A DNA stretch of 64,000 bases from an uncultured Prevotellaceae bacterium (GTDB taxonomy: Bacteria; Bacteroidota; Bacteroidia; Bacteroidales; Bacteroidaceae): the NCBI GenBank assembly GCA_947167515.1, contig CAMVIM010000015.1, positions 1-64,000 on the forward strand. Reading direction: 5' to 3'. The notes under the pieces were generated by a model that made no database searches, was not told where the DNA came from, and was given only the letters and a program-made list of their open reading frames with translations. The position numbers were made by a program, and so were the translations under genes. Of the stretch, positions 23,831 to 33,282 are shown piece after piece (positions within the stretch are counted from its first letter, which is position 1; every line of letters begins with the position of its first letter).

Positions 23831-25966
23831 ATGAACAGACTACTTTTACTCGCTCTGCTGGCTACAGCCACATTGAGCATCCATGCACAAGGTACCGTGC
23901 AAGACTACAAGAATGCCTTTTCCACCCGTGGCAAGTACTCGTGGAAGATGACACACGGCGATGTCCATGTGCAGTCACCCTACCACGTCAACCCCACCTA
24001 CTTCAACTACTCCACCTACAACGGCGACAGCACCGTGTGGTATCAGGTCGATGCGAAGACTGGCGAGAAAAAGCAGATTGCCAACCCCGAACCTCGCCAC
24101 CAAAACCGCTGGCAGGGCGACGGACACCACTGGATGGAAGTGCGCGACGAGAAAGACGGACGTGCCGAAAGCCCTGCAGAGAAAGGCACCTTCATCATTC
24201 ACAAAGACAACAACCTCTACCTGCTCAGGGGCGATGACATGGCGGGTGCCACACCCATCACTACCGATGGAGTCGATACCTGCTACTATTCCTCTTGGGG
24301 CCGATGGTCGAAAGACGGCAGATACTACGCCACCGTCCTCATCAAACCAGCACCCAAGCACTATGTCACCTACACCCTCTCCTCCCCCACCGACCAGGTG
24401 CAGCCCAAATACTCCCAGCAGGAATACGCCAAGCCTGGCGATTCGCTCAACTATCGCATCCCTGTGGTGGTCGATGTGGTGAACAAGAAGACCATCTATC
24501 CCAAGTCGTGCGAACTGTTCGCCTCTCAGTATCAGGTGACAGCACCCGCCTGGGACGACAACGGCAAGACTCTCACCTTTGAGTTCAACGAACGCGGTCA
24601 CAAGACCTACCGAGTGCTGGAGATGGACCTCGAAGGCAACATCCGCACCCTCATCGAAGAGAAGAACGACAAATACGTGGCCTACTCACGCAACTACCGC
24701 CAAGACCTCGATGCCAACCACATCCTCTGGAAGAGCGACCGCGACGGACACGCACATCTTTATATCTATAACCGAAAGAACGGAAAGTTGACCCAAGTGA
24801 CCCGAGGCAACTACTGGGTGCGCGGCGTGCAGCATGCACAGATTGACGAAAAAGGCAAAGGATACATCATTTTCTCTGCCAACGGCATGAACTGCAAAAA
24901 CATGGGTAAGGTCACCTCCAGCCTTGACGGAAAGATACCAGAAGAAGACCCCTACAACATTCACTACTACCGCATCGGTCTCGACGGCAAGAACCTTATC
25001 GCACTCACCCCCGAACGCGGCCACCACAGCATCACCCTCAACAGCGACCACACCGCCCTCATCGACACCTATTCGTCAGTGGACCAAGCACCCGTCACCC
25101 TGCTCCGTTCAGCCACCGACGGCCACATCATCTCCACCCTCGAAACAGCCGACATCAGCAAACTGGAAGCAGAAGGATGGCAGGCACCCGAAGTGTTCGT
25201 CGCCCCTGGTCGTGACGGCAAGACCGACATGTGGGGACTCATCCGCCGTCCGCGCAACTTCGACCCTATGAAAAAATACCCCGTCATCGAATACATCTAC
25301 TCAGGCCCCGGCGACCAGTATGTGCCCAAGTCCTTCACCCCGTGGATTTGGACAATGGACGATTTGGCCGAACTCGGTTTCATCGTTGTCCAACTCGATG
25401 CCATGACCACCTCCTTCCGCTCGCTCGACTTCGAGCAGGTGTGCTACAAGAACCTGAAGGACGCCGGTTTCCCCGACCGCATCGAATGGATACGTGCAGC
25501 AGCCAAGAAATACCCCTACATGGACATTGACCGCATGGGCATCTACGGTTGTTCGGCTGGCGGACAGGAAGCCCTCGGTGCCCTCCTCTTCCACGGTGAC
25601 TTCTACAAAGCCGCCTACGCCGCCTGCGGATGCCACGACAACCGCATGGACAAAATCTGGTGGAACGAGCAATGGATGGGCTACCCCGTGGACAGCAGTT
25701 ACATCGAGTGCTCCAACGTGGAAAACGCCAAGAACCTCGAAGGAAAGCTCATGCTCGTAGTGGGAGAAATGGATGACAACGTGGATCCCTCCTCATCCTA
25801 CCAAGTGGTCAACGCCCTCATCAAGGCCAACAAAGACTTTGAATTCATCCTCATTCCCGGTGCCCACCACACCATGGGCGACTCCTACGGCGAGCACAAA
25901 CGCTACGACTTCTTTGTGAAGAACCTCCTGGGCGTGGAGCCACCAGAATGGGACGAACTCAAATAA
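23831..25966 (+). CDS. S9 family peptidase, dipeptidyl-peptidase IV type
   Basis: A 711-residue exported serine peptidase. Signal peptide to SIHAQ, then an N-terminal beta-propeller (DPPIV_N; about 40-450), then an alpha/beta-hydrolase domain with the nucleophile elbow YGCSAGGQE (Ser575), the acid in GEMDDNVDPSSS and the His in PGAHHTMG. The two-Glu loop that anchors a free N terminus in true DPP-IV is not obvious, so dipeptidyl-peptidase or related prolyl peptidase activity are both possible. Last gene of the DUF6057 operon (22 bp after the previous stop). Periplasmic peptide digestion is the likely role. Confidence 0.9.
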   Translation: MNRLLLLALLATATLSIHAQGTVQDYKNAFSTRGKYSWKMTHGDVHVQSPYHVNPTYFNYSTYNGDSTVWYQVDAKTGEKKQIANPEPRHQNRWQGDGHHWMEVRDEKDGRAESPAEKGTFIIHKDNNLYLLRGDDMAGATPITTDGVDTCYYSSWGRWSKDGRYYATVLIKPAPKHYVTYTLSSPTDQVQPKYSQQEYAKPGDSLNYRIPVVVDVVNKKTIYPKSCELFASQYQVTAPAWDDNGKTLTFEFNERGHKTYRVLEMDLEGNIRTLIEEKNDKYVAYSRNYRQDLDANHILWKSDRDGHAHLYIYNRKNGKLTQVTRGNYWVRGVQHAQIDEKGKGYIIFSANGMNCKNMGKVTSSLDGKIPEEDPYNIHYYRIGLDGKNLIALTPERGHHSITLNSDHTALIDTYSSVDQAPVTLLRSATDGHIISTLETADISKLEAEGWQAPEVFVAPGRDGKTDMWGLIRRPRNFDPMKKYPVIEYIYSGPGDQYVPKSFTPWIWTMDDLAELGFIVVQLDAMTTSFRSLDFEQVCYKNLKDAGFPDRIEWIRAAAKKYPYMDIDRMGIYGCSAGGQEALGALLFHGDFYKAAYAACGCHDNRMDKIWWNEQWMGYPVDSSYIECSNVENAKNLEGKLMLVVGEMDDNVDPSSSYQVVNALIKANKDFEFILIPGAHHTMGDSYGEHKRYDFFVKNLLGVEPPEWDELK

Positions 25967-26004
25967 AAAGGAGGAAAAGAATACGTAGGAAGGGAAAAAG
26001 TCCG

Positions 26005-26012
26005 TAACTTTG
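26005..26012 (+). promoter_or_regulatory. promoter -7 box (TAACTTTG)
   Basis: Box 33 bp before the MATE gene. Confidence 0.6.
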
Positions 26013-26044
26013 CAGCGTTTTTCAGAGAAAAGACAGAAAAAAAG

Positions 26045-27466
26045 ATGACGCAACAGGATAATAGAACAAAGGAATTGGGAACGAGACCCATTGGCGAACT
26101 GCTGATGAAGTATGCCGTACCGGCAGTGGTGGCAATGACGGCTTCATCGCTCTACAACATGGTGGACCGCATCTTCATCGGACACATTCCCGATGTGGGC
26201 ACCCTGTCATTAGGCGGTCTGGCGGTCACCTTCCCCATCATGAACCTGAGCGCTGCTTTCGGTGCGATGGTGGGAGTGGGCAGTTCAACGATGATGTCGA
26301 TTAAGCTGGGACAGAAGGACTACCAGACGGCAGAACGGGTGCTGGGCAATCTGGTGTCGCTCAATGTCATCATCGGCATCGTGGTGGGTGCGCTCGGCCT
26401 GGTGTTCATCGACCCGCTGCTGCTGTTCTTCGGGGCATCGGAAAACACGTTGGAGTATGCCCACGACTACATGACCATCATTCTCTACGGCAATGTGGTC
26501 ACCCACCTCTATCTCGGTCTGAACAGTGCCCTGCGCAGCACGGGACATCCCCATGTGGCAATGAGTGCCACGATTGCCACGGTGGTCATCAATGCCATTC
26601 TCGACCCGCTGTTCATCTTCACCTTCGGCATGGGCATCCGAGGAGCCGCCTTCGCCACCATTCTGGCACAGGTGTTCGCCCTGGCATACGTCATTTTCGT
26701 GCTCTCCAACAAGAAAGACTTAATCCATCTCCATTCAGGCATCTACGGACTTCAGAAGCGCATCGTGAAAAGCATTTTCACCATCGGCATGTCCCCCTTT
26801 GCCATGCAGTTGTGCGCCTGTCTGGTGGTCATCCTCATCAACAAAGGCTTGACCAAGCATGGAGGCGACCTGGCCATTGCGGCATACGGCATCGTGAACG
26901 GCATCACGTTCCTCTTCATCATGGTGGTCTTAGGCATCTGTCAGGGCATGCAACCCATCGCCGGTTTCAACTTCGGAGCGCAGTTGCCAGCGCGTGTCGA
27001 TGAAGTGCTGAAGAAAGCCATCGTCCTCGCCACCATCGTCATGTGCTGCTCATTCATTCTGTGCGAGTTCTTCCCCCACTACCCCGTTGCCCTCTTCACC
27101 GACGACCCTGCTCTGGCAGACCTGACGGTGTCGGGCATGAAAATCATCGTCATCATGTCGCCCATCGTGGGCTTCCAGATTGTGACGGGCAATTTCTTCC
27201 AGAGCATCGGCATGGCGAAGCGCAGCATCTTCATGTCGGTGAGCCGCCAGCTCGTGTTCCTCGTGCCCTTCCTCTTGATATTTCCCGAAATTTGGGGCAC
27301 CGACGGAGTGTGGATCAGCATTGCCGCCGCCGACGGAGTGGCATCCATCACAGCCGCCCTCCTGCTCTGGCACTTCTACCGCAACAAGGCGACGATTCAT
27401 GCCCCACGCACCCGTATGAACAGCACTTTGAAACGCGTTTTCTTCCATAACAGAGTGACACCATAA
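26045..27466 (+). CDS. MATE family efflux transporter
   Basis: A 473-residue protein with twelve predicted membrane helices in two similar halves, typical of multidrug and toxic compound extrusion transporters (cation/drug antiport across the inner membrane). Recognisable blocks: [52 protein letters not shown] and the second-half GFNFGAQ...RVDEVLKKA. No fusion or truncation. The stop overlaps the truA start (TAATG), so the pair is translationally coupled. The substrate cannot be deduced. Confidence 0.9.
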   Translation: MTQQDNRTKELGTRPIGELLMKYAVPAVVAMTASSLYNMVDRIFIGHIPDVGTLSLGGLAVTFPIMNLSAAFGAMVGVGSSTMMSIKLGQKDYQTAERVLGNLVSLNVIIGIVVGALGLVFIDPLLLFFGASENTLEYAHDYMTIILYGNVVTHLYLGLNSALRSTGHPHVAMSATIATVVINAILDPLFIFTFGMGIRGAAFATILAQVFALAYVIFVLSNKKDLIHLHSGIYGLQKRIVKSIFTIGMSPFAMQLCACLVVILINKGLTKHGGDLAIAAYGIVNGITFLFIMVVLGICQGMQPIAGFNFGAQLPARVDEVLKKAIVLATIVMCCSFILCEFFPHYPVALFTDDPALADLTVSGMKIIVIMSPIVGFQIVTGNFFQSIGMAKRSIFMSVSRQLVFLVPFLLIFPEIWGTDGVWISIAAADGVASITAALLLWHFYRNKATIHAPRTRMNSTLKRVFFHNRVTP

Positions 27467-28290
27467 TGCGCTACTTCATCTACTTATCTTACGACGGTAC
27501 GCGCTACCATGGTTGGCAGATTCAGCCCAACGGAATCAGTGTGCAGGAGGTGCTGAACAAGGCACTCTCCACCCTCCTGCACGAGCCTATTGAAGTGACA
27601 GGAGCAGGACGAACCGATGCGGGTGTGAACGCCAGTTTGATGGTGGCACACTTCGATACATCACAAGAAGTGAACGAGCAATTAGTGTATCGACTGAACA
27701 AGTTCTTGCCGCAAGACATCGCCATCAGTAACATCAGAAAAGTGAAAGACGATGCCCACGCCCGGTTCTCCGCCACCTCGCGTACCTATCATTATTATAT
27801 CATCACAGCCAAGACTCCCTTCGAACCTTACGCCTACCGATTCCCTCAGCCGCTCGACTTCGACAAGATGAACGAGGCAGCACAGACCCTCTTCGACTAC
27901 ACCGACTTCACCTCCTTCTCCAAACTCCATACAGACGTGAAGACCAACAACTGCCGCATCATGCGAGCAGAGTGGGCACCAGTCAACTTCCAACTGCCAA
28001 CTGCCAACCCCCAACTGCCAACTGTCAACTGTCAACTGTCAACTGTCAACTGTCAACTGTCAACCCCCAAGTGGCAGTTCACCATCACTGCCGACCGATT
28101 CCTCCGCAACATGGTTCGTGCCATCGTCGGCACCCTTCTCGACGTGGGACGCGGTGTGCTGACCATCCAGCAGTTCCGTGAAATCATCGAGAAGAAAGAC
28201 CGTTGCTCCGCAGGAATGTCCGTGCCCGGCAACGCGCTGTTCCTGGCTGACGTGACGTATCCCGACGATATTTTTATTGAACATAAATGA
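27466..28290 (+). CDS. truA: tRNA pseudouridine(38-40) synthase TruA, with heptamer-repeat insertion
   Basis: A 274-residue TruA. It makes pseudouridine at positions 38-40 of tRNA anticodon arms. Seen: [17 protein letters not shown], the catalytic Asp in [25 protein letters not shown] and [21 protein letters not shown]. Between AEWAPV and KWQFTI there is an insertion of about 28 residues made of a 7-residue repeat ([21 protein letters not shown]), encoded by twelve 7-bp units at 27984-28067. It sits in a surface loop position before the RNA-binding strand, so the enzyme may tolerate it. A change of one unit would frameshift the gene. Translationally coupled to the MATE gene. Confidence 0.93.
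   Translation: MRYFIYLSYDGTRYHGWQIQPNGISVQEVLNKALSTLLHEPIEVTGAGRTDAGVNASLMVAHFDTSQEVNEQLVYRLNKFLPQDIAISNIRKVKDDAHARFSATSRTYHYYIITAKTPFEPYAYRFPQPLDFDKMNEAAQTLFDYTDFTSFSKLHTDVKTNNCRIMRAEWAPVNFQLPTANPQLPTVNCQLSTVNCQLSTPKWQFTITADRFLRNMVRAIVGTLLDVGRGVLTIQQFREIIEKKDRCSAGMSVPGNALFLADVTYPDDIFIEHK
27984..28067 (+). repeat. 12-unit heptanucleotide array inside truA
   Basis: Units of CAACTGT or close variants (CAACTTC, CAACTGC, CAACCCC); six consecutive units are identical (28019-28060). Total 84 bp, divisible by 3, so the frame is kept at the present copy number. Confidence 0.9.
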
Positions 28291-28296
28291 CCATAT

Positions 28297-28909
28297 AATG
28301 CCCACGAATTTATCATAAATTTAGATGAAGATGAATCCAAAGGAGTACAAAGATATTGTGTATCAGATTATTGGAGCTGCAATGAAAGTACATAGCGAGT
28401 TGAACTGGGGACTTTTAGAACCCATTTATAATGAGGCTATGCATTTGGAACTGCTCGACCGAGGCATTGAGAACGAGACAGAACAGCCTCTGCCATGTTA
28501 CTACAAGCATCACCTGATGGAAAAACACTACCAAATGGATATGGTGGTAGATGATGTCATTGTAGAATTTAAGTCTGTCAACAAACTCATATCAGCCCAT
28601 CGAGCACAACTTTTCAACTATTTACGTTTGACAAAAAAGCCCATTGGGCTGCTCATCAATTTTGGCTCTCAACGATTACAAGGCGAACGCTATGCCTACA
28701 TTGAAGAAACCAACGACTGCGTTCTCCTCGACAAAGACATGAACATCGTCTATTCAACCCCTAACGATTGGGATGAAGATGAAGAATAAATACACAAATA
28801 GACATTCATGAACATTCGTGGGCATTACATGGACATTATATGTTAAAAAGAAAAATAGTTCCTGTTTTTTACACGAATGCCCATGTAATGTCCACGAATG
28901 TTCATGAAT
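28297..28909. repeat. inverted repeats framing the GxxExxY gene, plus a 31-bp hairpin
   Basis: AATGCCCACGAAT plus a degenerate TCATxAAT end (28297-28320) lies just before the GxxExxY gene. Its inverse (ATTCATGAACATTCGTGGG, 28804 on) lies just after, and a third arm at 28878-28909 pairs with it in a nearly perfect 31-bp stem. The layout is that of a small non-autonomous element, or of a strong bidirectional stem-loop. Confidence 0.55.
28325..28789 (+). CDS. GxxExxY protein
   Basis: A 154-residue protein of the GxxExxY family, named for GLLEPIY (here in HSELNWGLLEPIYNEAMHLEL). The later blocks HYQMDMVVDDVIVEFKSVNK and AQLFNYLRLTKKPIGLLINF have the D...(E)xK strand pattern of a PD-(D/E)xK nuclease-like fold, so a nucleic-acid enzyme is plausible, but no activity is established. 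The gene is framed by inverted repeats (28297-28320 and 28804-28826), suggesting it moved as a unit. C terminus acidic (NDWDEDEE). Confidence 0.85.
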   Translation: MKMNPKEYKDIVYQIIGAAMKVHSELNWGLLEPIYNEAMHLELLDRGIENETEQPLPCYYKHHLMEKHYQMDMVVDDVIVEFKSVNKLISAHRAQLFNYLRLTKKPIGLLINFGSQRLQGERYAYIEETNDCVLLDKDMNIVYSTPNDWDEDEE

Positions 28910-28936
28910 AATAACTTGTAAAAAGCAATTCCATTT

Positions 28937-29857
28937 ATGTGGCTCATATTAGCATTCCTTTCCGCCACCCTCCTCGGCTTCTACGACGTCTTCAAGAAGA
29001 AGTCGCTCAAGGAGAATGCGGTCATTCCAGTACTGACCCTCAACACCCTCTTTTCCTCACTGATTTTCCTGCCGTTCATCATCCTCTCGGCACAAGGGTA
29101 CATCTCTGAGGACAGCCTTTTCTACACCCACCAGTACGGCTGGGCAGAACACAAGTACATCCTGCTGAAGTCGCTCATCGTGCTTGCCAGCTGGCTCTTC
29201 GCCTACTTCGGGCTGAAACACCTGCCCATTACCATCGTTGGCCCCATCAACGCCACTCGCCCCATCTGGGTGCTCGTCGGCGGCATCACGCTCTTTGGCG
29301 AACGGCTGAATGTGTGGCAATGGGTGGGTGTCATCATCGCCATGATAGGACTCTGGATGCTCTCGCGCTCCAGCAAGAAGGAAGGTATCGACTTCAAGCA
29401 CAACAAATGGATTGTCTTCGTGGTGCTCGCCAATGTGCTGGGAGCCATCAGCGGACTCTACGACAAGTTCCTGATGGCATCGCCCGAAAATGGCGGCGTA
29501 GGACTCGACAAACTCGCCGTGCAGTCATGGTACACCTTCTACCAGTTCTTCCTGATGACCGCCATGCTCAGCTTCCTGTGGTGGCCCCTGCGCCATGAGA
29601 CCACCCCGTTCCGTTGGGACTGGTGCATCATCCTCATCTCCCTCTTCCTTTCCGCCGCCGACTTCGCCTATTTCTACGCCCTCGGACTCGACGGAGCCAT
29701 GATTTCCATCGTCTCCATGGTGCGTCGCGGTTCCGTCATCGTCAGCTTCCTCTTCGGTGCCATGGTCTTCCGCGAGAAGAATCTCAAGCCGAAGGTCATC
29801 GACCTGCTCCTCGTGCTCCTCTCCATGCTGTTCCTCTTCATCGGAAGCTATCAATAA
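28937..29857 (+). CDS. EamA/DMT family transporter
   Basis: A 306-residue protein with ten hydrophobic helices in two five-helix EamA halves (about 1-140 and 150-306), as in drug/metabolite exporters of the inner membrane. It begins MWLILAFLSATLLGFYDVFK and includes the typical PITIVGPINATRPIWVLVGG and GAMVFREKNLKPKVIDLLLV. A start preceded by an inverted repeat (28878-28909) but no clear -7 box; it may share a transcript with the GxxExxY gene. Substrate unknown. Confidence 0.85.
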   Translation: MWLILAFLSATLLGFYDVFKKKSLKENAVIPVLTLNTLFSSLIFLPFIILSAQGYISEDSLFYTHQYGWAEHKYILLKSLIVLASWLFAYFGLKHLPITIVGPINATRPIWVLVGGITLFGERLNVWQWVGVIIAMIGLWMLSRSSKKEGIDFKHNKWIVFVVLANVLGAISGLYDKFLMASPENGGVGLDKLAVQSWYTFYQFFLMTAMLSFLWWPLRHETTPFRWDWCIILISLFLSAADFAYFYALGLDGAMISIVSMVRRGSVIVSFLFGAMVFREKNLKPKVIDLLLVLLSMLFLFIGSYQ

Positions 29858-29893
29858 AGAATCATACAAATTGGCTAATTGAAATATCGTCAA

Positions 29894-29970
29894 ATCGGTC
29901 TGAGTCACACCCCTTCATCGGTCTGAGTCACACCCCTACCATAGGTGTGACTCACACCGATTTCGAGGCA
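29894..29970. repeat. GTCTGAGTCACACC hairpin repeat, copy 1
   Basis: CGGTCTGAGTCACACCCC occurs twice in tandem (29896 and 29919), then GAGTCACACC (29924) pairs with GGTGTGACTC (ending 29952), then ACACCGATTTCGAGGCA. A related element lies at 55878-55962 and a looser one at 17713-17784. Confidence 0.6.
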
Positions 29971-30089
29971 ACGAGTGTATACAAATTGACCAATTGGCAT
30001 CCATCTGACATCAGAGCGCTTTATGGCGTTTTCTTTTGATTTCAAATTATATTTTTTTGTTTTCATTTGTATGTCTTAAAATAAATCCG

Positions 30090-30097
30090 TACCTTTG
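30090..30097 (+). promoter_or_regulatory. promoter -7 box (TACCTTTG) of the BspA-like gene
   Basis: Canonical box 489 bp ahead of the coding start; implies an unusually long leader. Confidence 0.6.
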
Positions 30098-30103
30098 CCA
30101 CCG

Positions 30104-30585
30104 AGACGTGGCGTGTGGCACCAAAGCAACAGCGTTTTGCCGCCTCTCTCCCCATACGGAAGGAGTAAGGCTGAACACACGAGAAACGCTCTCTCCACGC
30201 TATGATGCGAACAGTCCTGACATACAGGGTTTGGTGCATAAAGGGTGGGTACTTATGGATAAAAAGGCGTTTACTCAAACGCTTTGTTCTTTGGCTATCC
30301 GGAACTTCGCAAACTCCAATCGTAAGACAAGAACAAGGCAATGGTAGATGCTCACGGGATGTATCATCACCATCCAAATGATGTAAGGGTTTTTCTTTAC
30401 CCTTGCATTGTTGTGGTATATATACATCTATAGCGTGGGTTCTGCATTGCTCGTTCTTTTTACGATGGGCAATGCGAAGGCCTCGGTTAGCGGGACGAGC
30501 GATGGGTCAGTTTCCCCGCTTTTTTTGTGCTCATACGTTAACTGCTGGATGGGAGACGCAGCATCTAAAAAACATTCATCGCAGC
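30104..30585 (+). promoter_or_regulatory. about 480-nt structured leader of the BspA-like gene
   Basis: No convincing reading frame. Stems seen: GGGT/ACCC around 30388-30403; GCATTGCTCGT...ACGA...GCAATGC (30444-30475); then a terminator-like hairpin (30489-30527). The block around 30240-30330 (ATGGATAAAAAGGCG, GGCTATCCGGAACTT) looks conserved-leader-like to me, but I cannot verify this. Confidence 0.5.
30489..30527 (+). terminator. terminator within the leader (attenuator candidate)
   Basis: AGCGGG pairs with CCCGCT and is followed by a run of seven T; it lies 59 bp before the BspA-like start codon. Confidence 0.6.
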
Positions 30586-33063
30586 ATGAAAACAAAACAT
30601 TTACTCTTTTTGGTGATGTGCCTGCTACAAGGCGCGTCCGCTTTTGCCGCCACCACCTTCACCAGCACCACGGTGGAAGGGGTGGAAGTGACTTACACCA
30701 TCATCGAGGGTGTTGAGCCTTGGGTGGAGGTGAAAGGCACTTACAAAACATCCAGTTATAATCCAGCCATCAGCACTGCCACCAAAGGACATGTTACCAT
30801 CCCCGAAACGGTCTATTACATTGACCACTCCTACACAGTGGTACGCATCGGCAAGTATGCTTTCAATGGATGCAGAGAGATTACATCTGTAAGCATTCCG
30901 AGCCATGTGTCAACCATTGACACTTATGCCTTCAGAAATTGTTCAAGCCTTGAAAGCACGGGACTTTACAACAATGTCACCACCGTCGGAAGTTACGCCT
31001 ATTCTGGCTGTACCAGTTTGACGGGCGAACTCATCATTCCCAACAGCGTGACCACCATTGGAAGTAACGCTTTCGATGGCTGCACAGGGATTACCTCCGT
31101 CAGTATGCCCTCTTCGTTGGAATCTCTCCCTAATCGCATCTTTGCCAATTGCAGCGGGCTAACTTCGGTGACCGTGCCGACCAGCGTCACCAGCATTGGC
31201 AATGGTGCCTTCGAAAAATGCACCAATCTAACCACGGTTAACCTACCCAACACCATCACCAGCATCGGAAGCAGTGCTTTCTCTTATTGCCGTTCGCTGA
31301 AATCCATTGTGTTGCCTACAAAAATCACTAAAATCGACACTGGTACATTCAGCCAATGTAGTGCTTTAGAGTCTATCGTGATTCCATATGGTGTGACCAG
31401 CATATCAGGGTTTCAGAATTGCAGCAGTTTGGAATCCATTACCATACCCAGCACTGTGACCAATTTTGCTATAAATGCCTTCGATGAATGCTCTGCTTTG
31501 AAAAAGGTGATAGTGGAAGCCCCTGCTGCATGGTGTAACATCACTTTTGGCGAGTCAAACTCCAGTCCTCTATACTATGCAAAACACATGTATGACATGC
31601 AAGGCAATGAAATCACAAACTTTACCATTCCAAACGGAATCACTAGCATCAACAGTAAGGCATTCTGGGGATGGGAAGGATTACTGGAAGTCAGCATTCC
31701 CGGCACAGTGACCAGCATTGGCTCTTCTGCTTTTAACGGATGCAAAGGACTGACTTCTGTATCAATTCCCAACAGCGTGGAGACTGTGGGAAGTTATGCC
31801 TTCGCAGGATGTTCTGGCCTTGAGTCTGTATCAATACCGAATGGAGAAGGAAATCTAACATCACTCAGTAGTTACATGTTTAAAGGCTGTTCCAGATTGG
31901 AATCATTCGACATTCCAAATGGTTATACTTCCATCGGGGCACGTACTTTTGAAGGATGTTCAAGACTAACTTCGGTTTCCATCCCCAGCACACTCATAAA
32001 CATCGGCGAATGCGCTTTCCAATACTGTTCGAAACTGACTACTGTAAAAGTGGCTGATATTGTAGCATGGTGCAACACGTCCATCAACGCCCTAAGCAGC
32101 AGCAATCCCGTGACAGTCTGCAAGCATATCCACGACCAGAACGGAAACGAAATCACCGACTTGGTGATACCAGAAGGGGTGAGCACCATCAAGAGCGCCG
32201 CTTTTTATGGCTGTCAGGGATTGAAGTCGGTTGTAATGCCCTGTACATTGACCAGCCTAAACTCTAACGCTTTTATGAATTGTACAAATTTAGAAACAGT
32301 ATATTCGTGGATGGAAACGCCGCCTGAATTGAAAAGTGGAATGTTTGGCCGTTCAGGCATCACCTCAAACCAATACACCAACAGCCGCCTCGTGCTGCTG
32401 GCAGGAACGGTCGAGGACTATGCCGAAAAAGGATGGACGAGCAGTTACTTCAGGGGAGGCGTGTATGGCGACCGCGCCACGATTGGCAGTGCAGGGGTTG
32501 CCACCTACTGCAGCCCCCGACCATTAGACTTCTCCACCCTCGACAACGTGAAAGCCTACATCGTATCAGCCTTCACTCCAAGCACAGGAATGGTGACTCT
32601 GACCAGAGTAACCGATGTGCCTGCCAACACGGGACTTGTCTTGCTGGGCGAAGCCGACACACACTACATTCCTGTTGGCACAGGTCTGAGTATCACGTCA
32701 AACATGCTCCAGGGTGTTACCGAACCAACTGTGCTGAGCAAAGAAGATGAATACAACATGAACTTCATCTTGGCCAACGTTGATGGCGAAATCGGATTCT
32801 ATTCCGTTACCGACGGCTCCACGCTTGCCGCAGGAAAAGCCTATCTGCCACTGTCAAAAGTTTACAAAACCATCATGCCCGTCTACAACAATGCTCCCCT
32901 GCGCTTTGTCATCGAAGAGGGCATCGGCACAGGCATTGAAGAGATGGAAAGCACTCCGACCTCGAAGAACGATGGCATCTACTACAACCTGAAAGGACAG
33001 CGCGTGGATAATCCATCGCAAGGCATCTACATCGTGAATGGCAAGAAAGTCTTTATCAAATAA
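30586..33063 (+). CDS. BspA-type leucine-rich repeat surface protein
   Basis: An 825-residue exported protein: signal peptide (MKTKHLLFLVMCLLQGASAFA), then about twenty LRR_5 units of the BspA/TpLRR kind, for example VTTIGSNAFDGCTGITSVSM and VTSIGNGAFEKCTNLTTVNL (residues about 70-600), a beta-rich region (620-770) and a C-terminal tail YYNLKGQRVDNPSQ-GIYIVNGKKVFIK that looks like a type IX sorting signal. BspA proteins of oral and gut Bacteroidota bind fibronectin, fibrinogen or other host and bacterial surfaces. The frame is open from 30403, but the leader terminator and the signal peptide fix the ATG at 30586. Followed after 12 bp by a small companion gene. Confidence 0.9.
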   Translation: MKTKHLLFLVMCLLQGASAFAATTFTSTTVEGVEVTYTIIEGVEPWVEVKGTYKTSSYNPAISTATKGHVTIPETVYYIDHSYTVVRIGKYAFNGCREITSVSIPSHVSTIDTYAFRNCSSLESTGLYNNVTTVGSYAYSGCTSLTGELIIPNSVTTIGSNAFDGCTGITSVSMPSSLESLPNRIFANCSGLTSVTVPTSVTSIGNGAFEKCTNLTTVNLPNTITSIGSSAFSYCRSLKSIVLPTKITKIDTGTFSQCSALESIVIPYGVTSISGFQNCSSLESITIPSTVTNFAINAFDECSALKKVIVEAPAAWCNITFGESNSSPLYYAKHMYDMQGNEITNFTIPNGITSINSKAFWGWEGLLEVSIPGTVTSIGSSAFNGCKGLTSVSIPNSVETVGSYAFAGCSGLESVSIPNGEGNLTSLSSYMFKGCSRLESFDIPNGYTSIGARTFEGCSRLTSVSIPSTLINIGECAFQYCSKLTTVKVADIVAWCNTSINALSSSNPVTVCKHIHDQNGNEITDLVIPEGVSTIKSAAFYGCQGLKSVVMPCTLTSLNSNAFMNCTNLETVYSWMETPPELKSGMFGRSGITSNQYTNSRLVLLAGTVEDYAEKGWTSSYFRGGVYGDRATIGSAGVATYCSPRPLDFSTLDNVKAYIVSAFTPSTGMVTLTRVTDVPANTGLVLLGEADTHYIPVGTGLSITSNMLQGVTEPTVLSKEDEYNMNFILANVDGEIGFYSVTDGSTLAAGKAYLPLSKVYKTIMPVYNNAPLRFVIEEGIGTGIEEMESTPTSKNDGIYYNLKGQRVDNPSQGIYIVNGKKVFIK

Positions 33064-33075
33064 AAAGCATCAGAA

Positions 33076-33267
33076 ATGAAAAGAAACACATATCAAGCCC
33101 CCATGATTTACACCATCGTGGTGGAGGCACAGAACATCTTGGTCTTATCGGACGGTGATCAGACATCGGCCAAGGTTGACCCAACGAAAGAGGTGAACGC
33201 AGGCAATGCCCTATCGAACCGAAGAAGCATCTGGGGCGACAAAGAACCGTCAAGAAGTCTTTGGTAA
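33076..33267 (+). CDS. 63-residue companion protein of the BspA-like gene
   Basis: MKRNTYQAPMIYTIVVEAQN-ILVLSD, then a polar tail ending SNRRSIWGDKEPSRSLW. No signal peptide. Small proteins of this pattern (K-x-x-Y-x-x-P, V-x-x-E-x-x-x-x-L, then a short Arg/Trp tail) often follow large surface-protein genes in Prevotella, from memory; the function is unknown. It starts 12 bp after the BspA-like stop, in the same transcript, ahead of a terminator at 33283. Confidence 0.6.
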   Translation: MKRNTYQAPMIYTIVVEAQNILVLSDGDQTSAKVDPTKEVNAGNALSNRRSIWGDKEPSRSLW

Positions 33268-33282
33268 ACAACACCATACAAA

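Noticed and set aside
27984..28067. CRISPR-like array
   Set aside because: Units are 7 bp without spacers; it is a simple tandem repeat in a coding sequence.
30403..30585. Upstream extension of the BspA-like protein
   Set aside because: It spans the leader terminator; the signal peptide begins at 30586.
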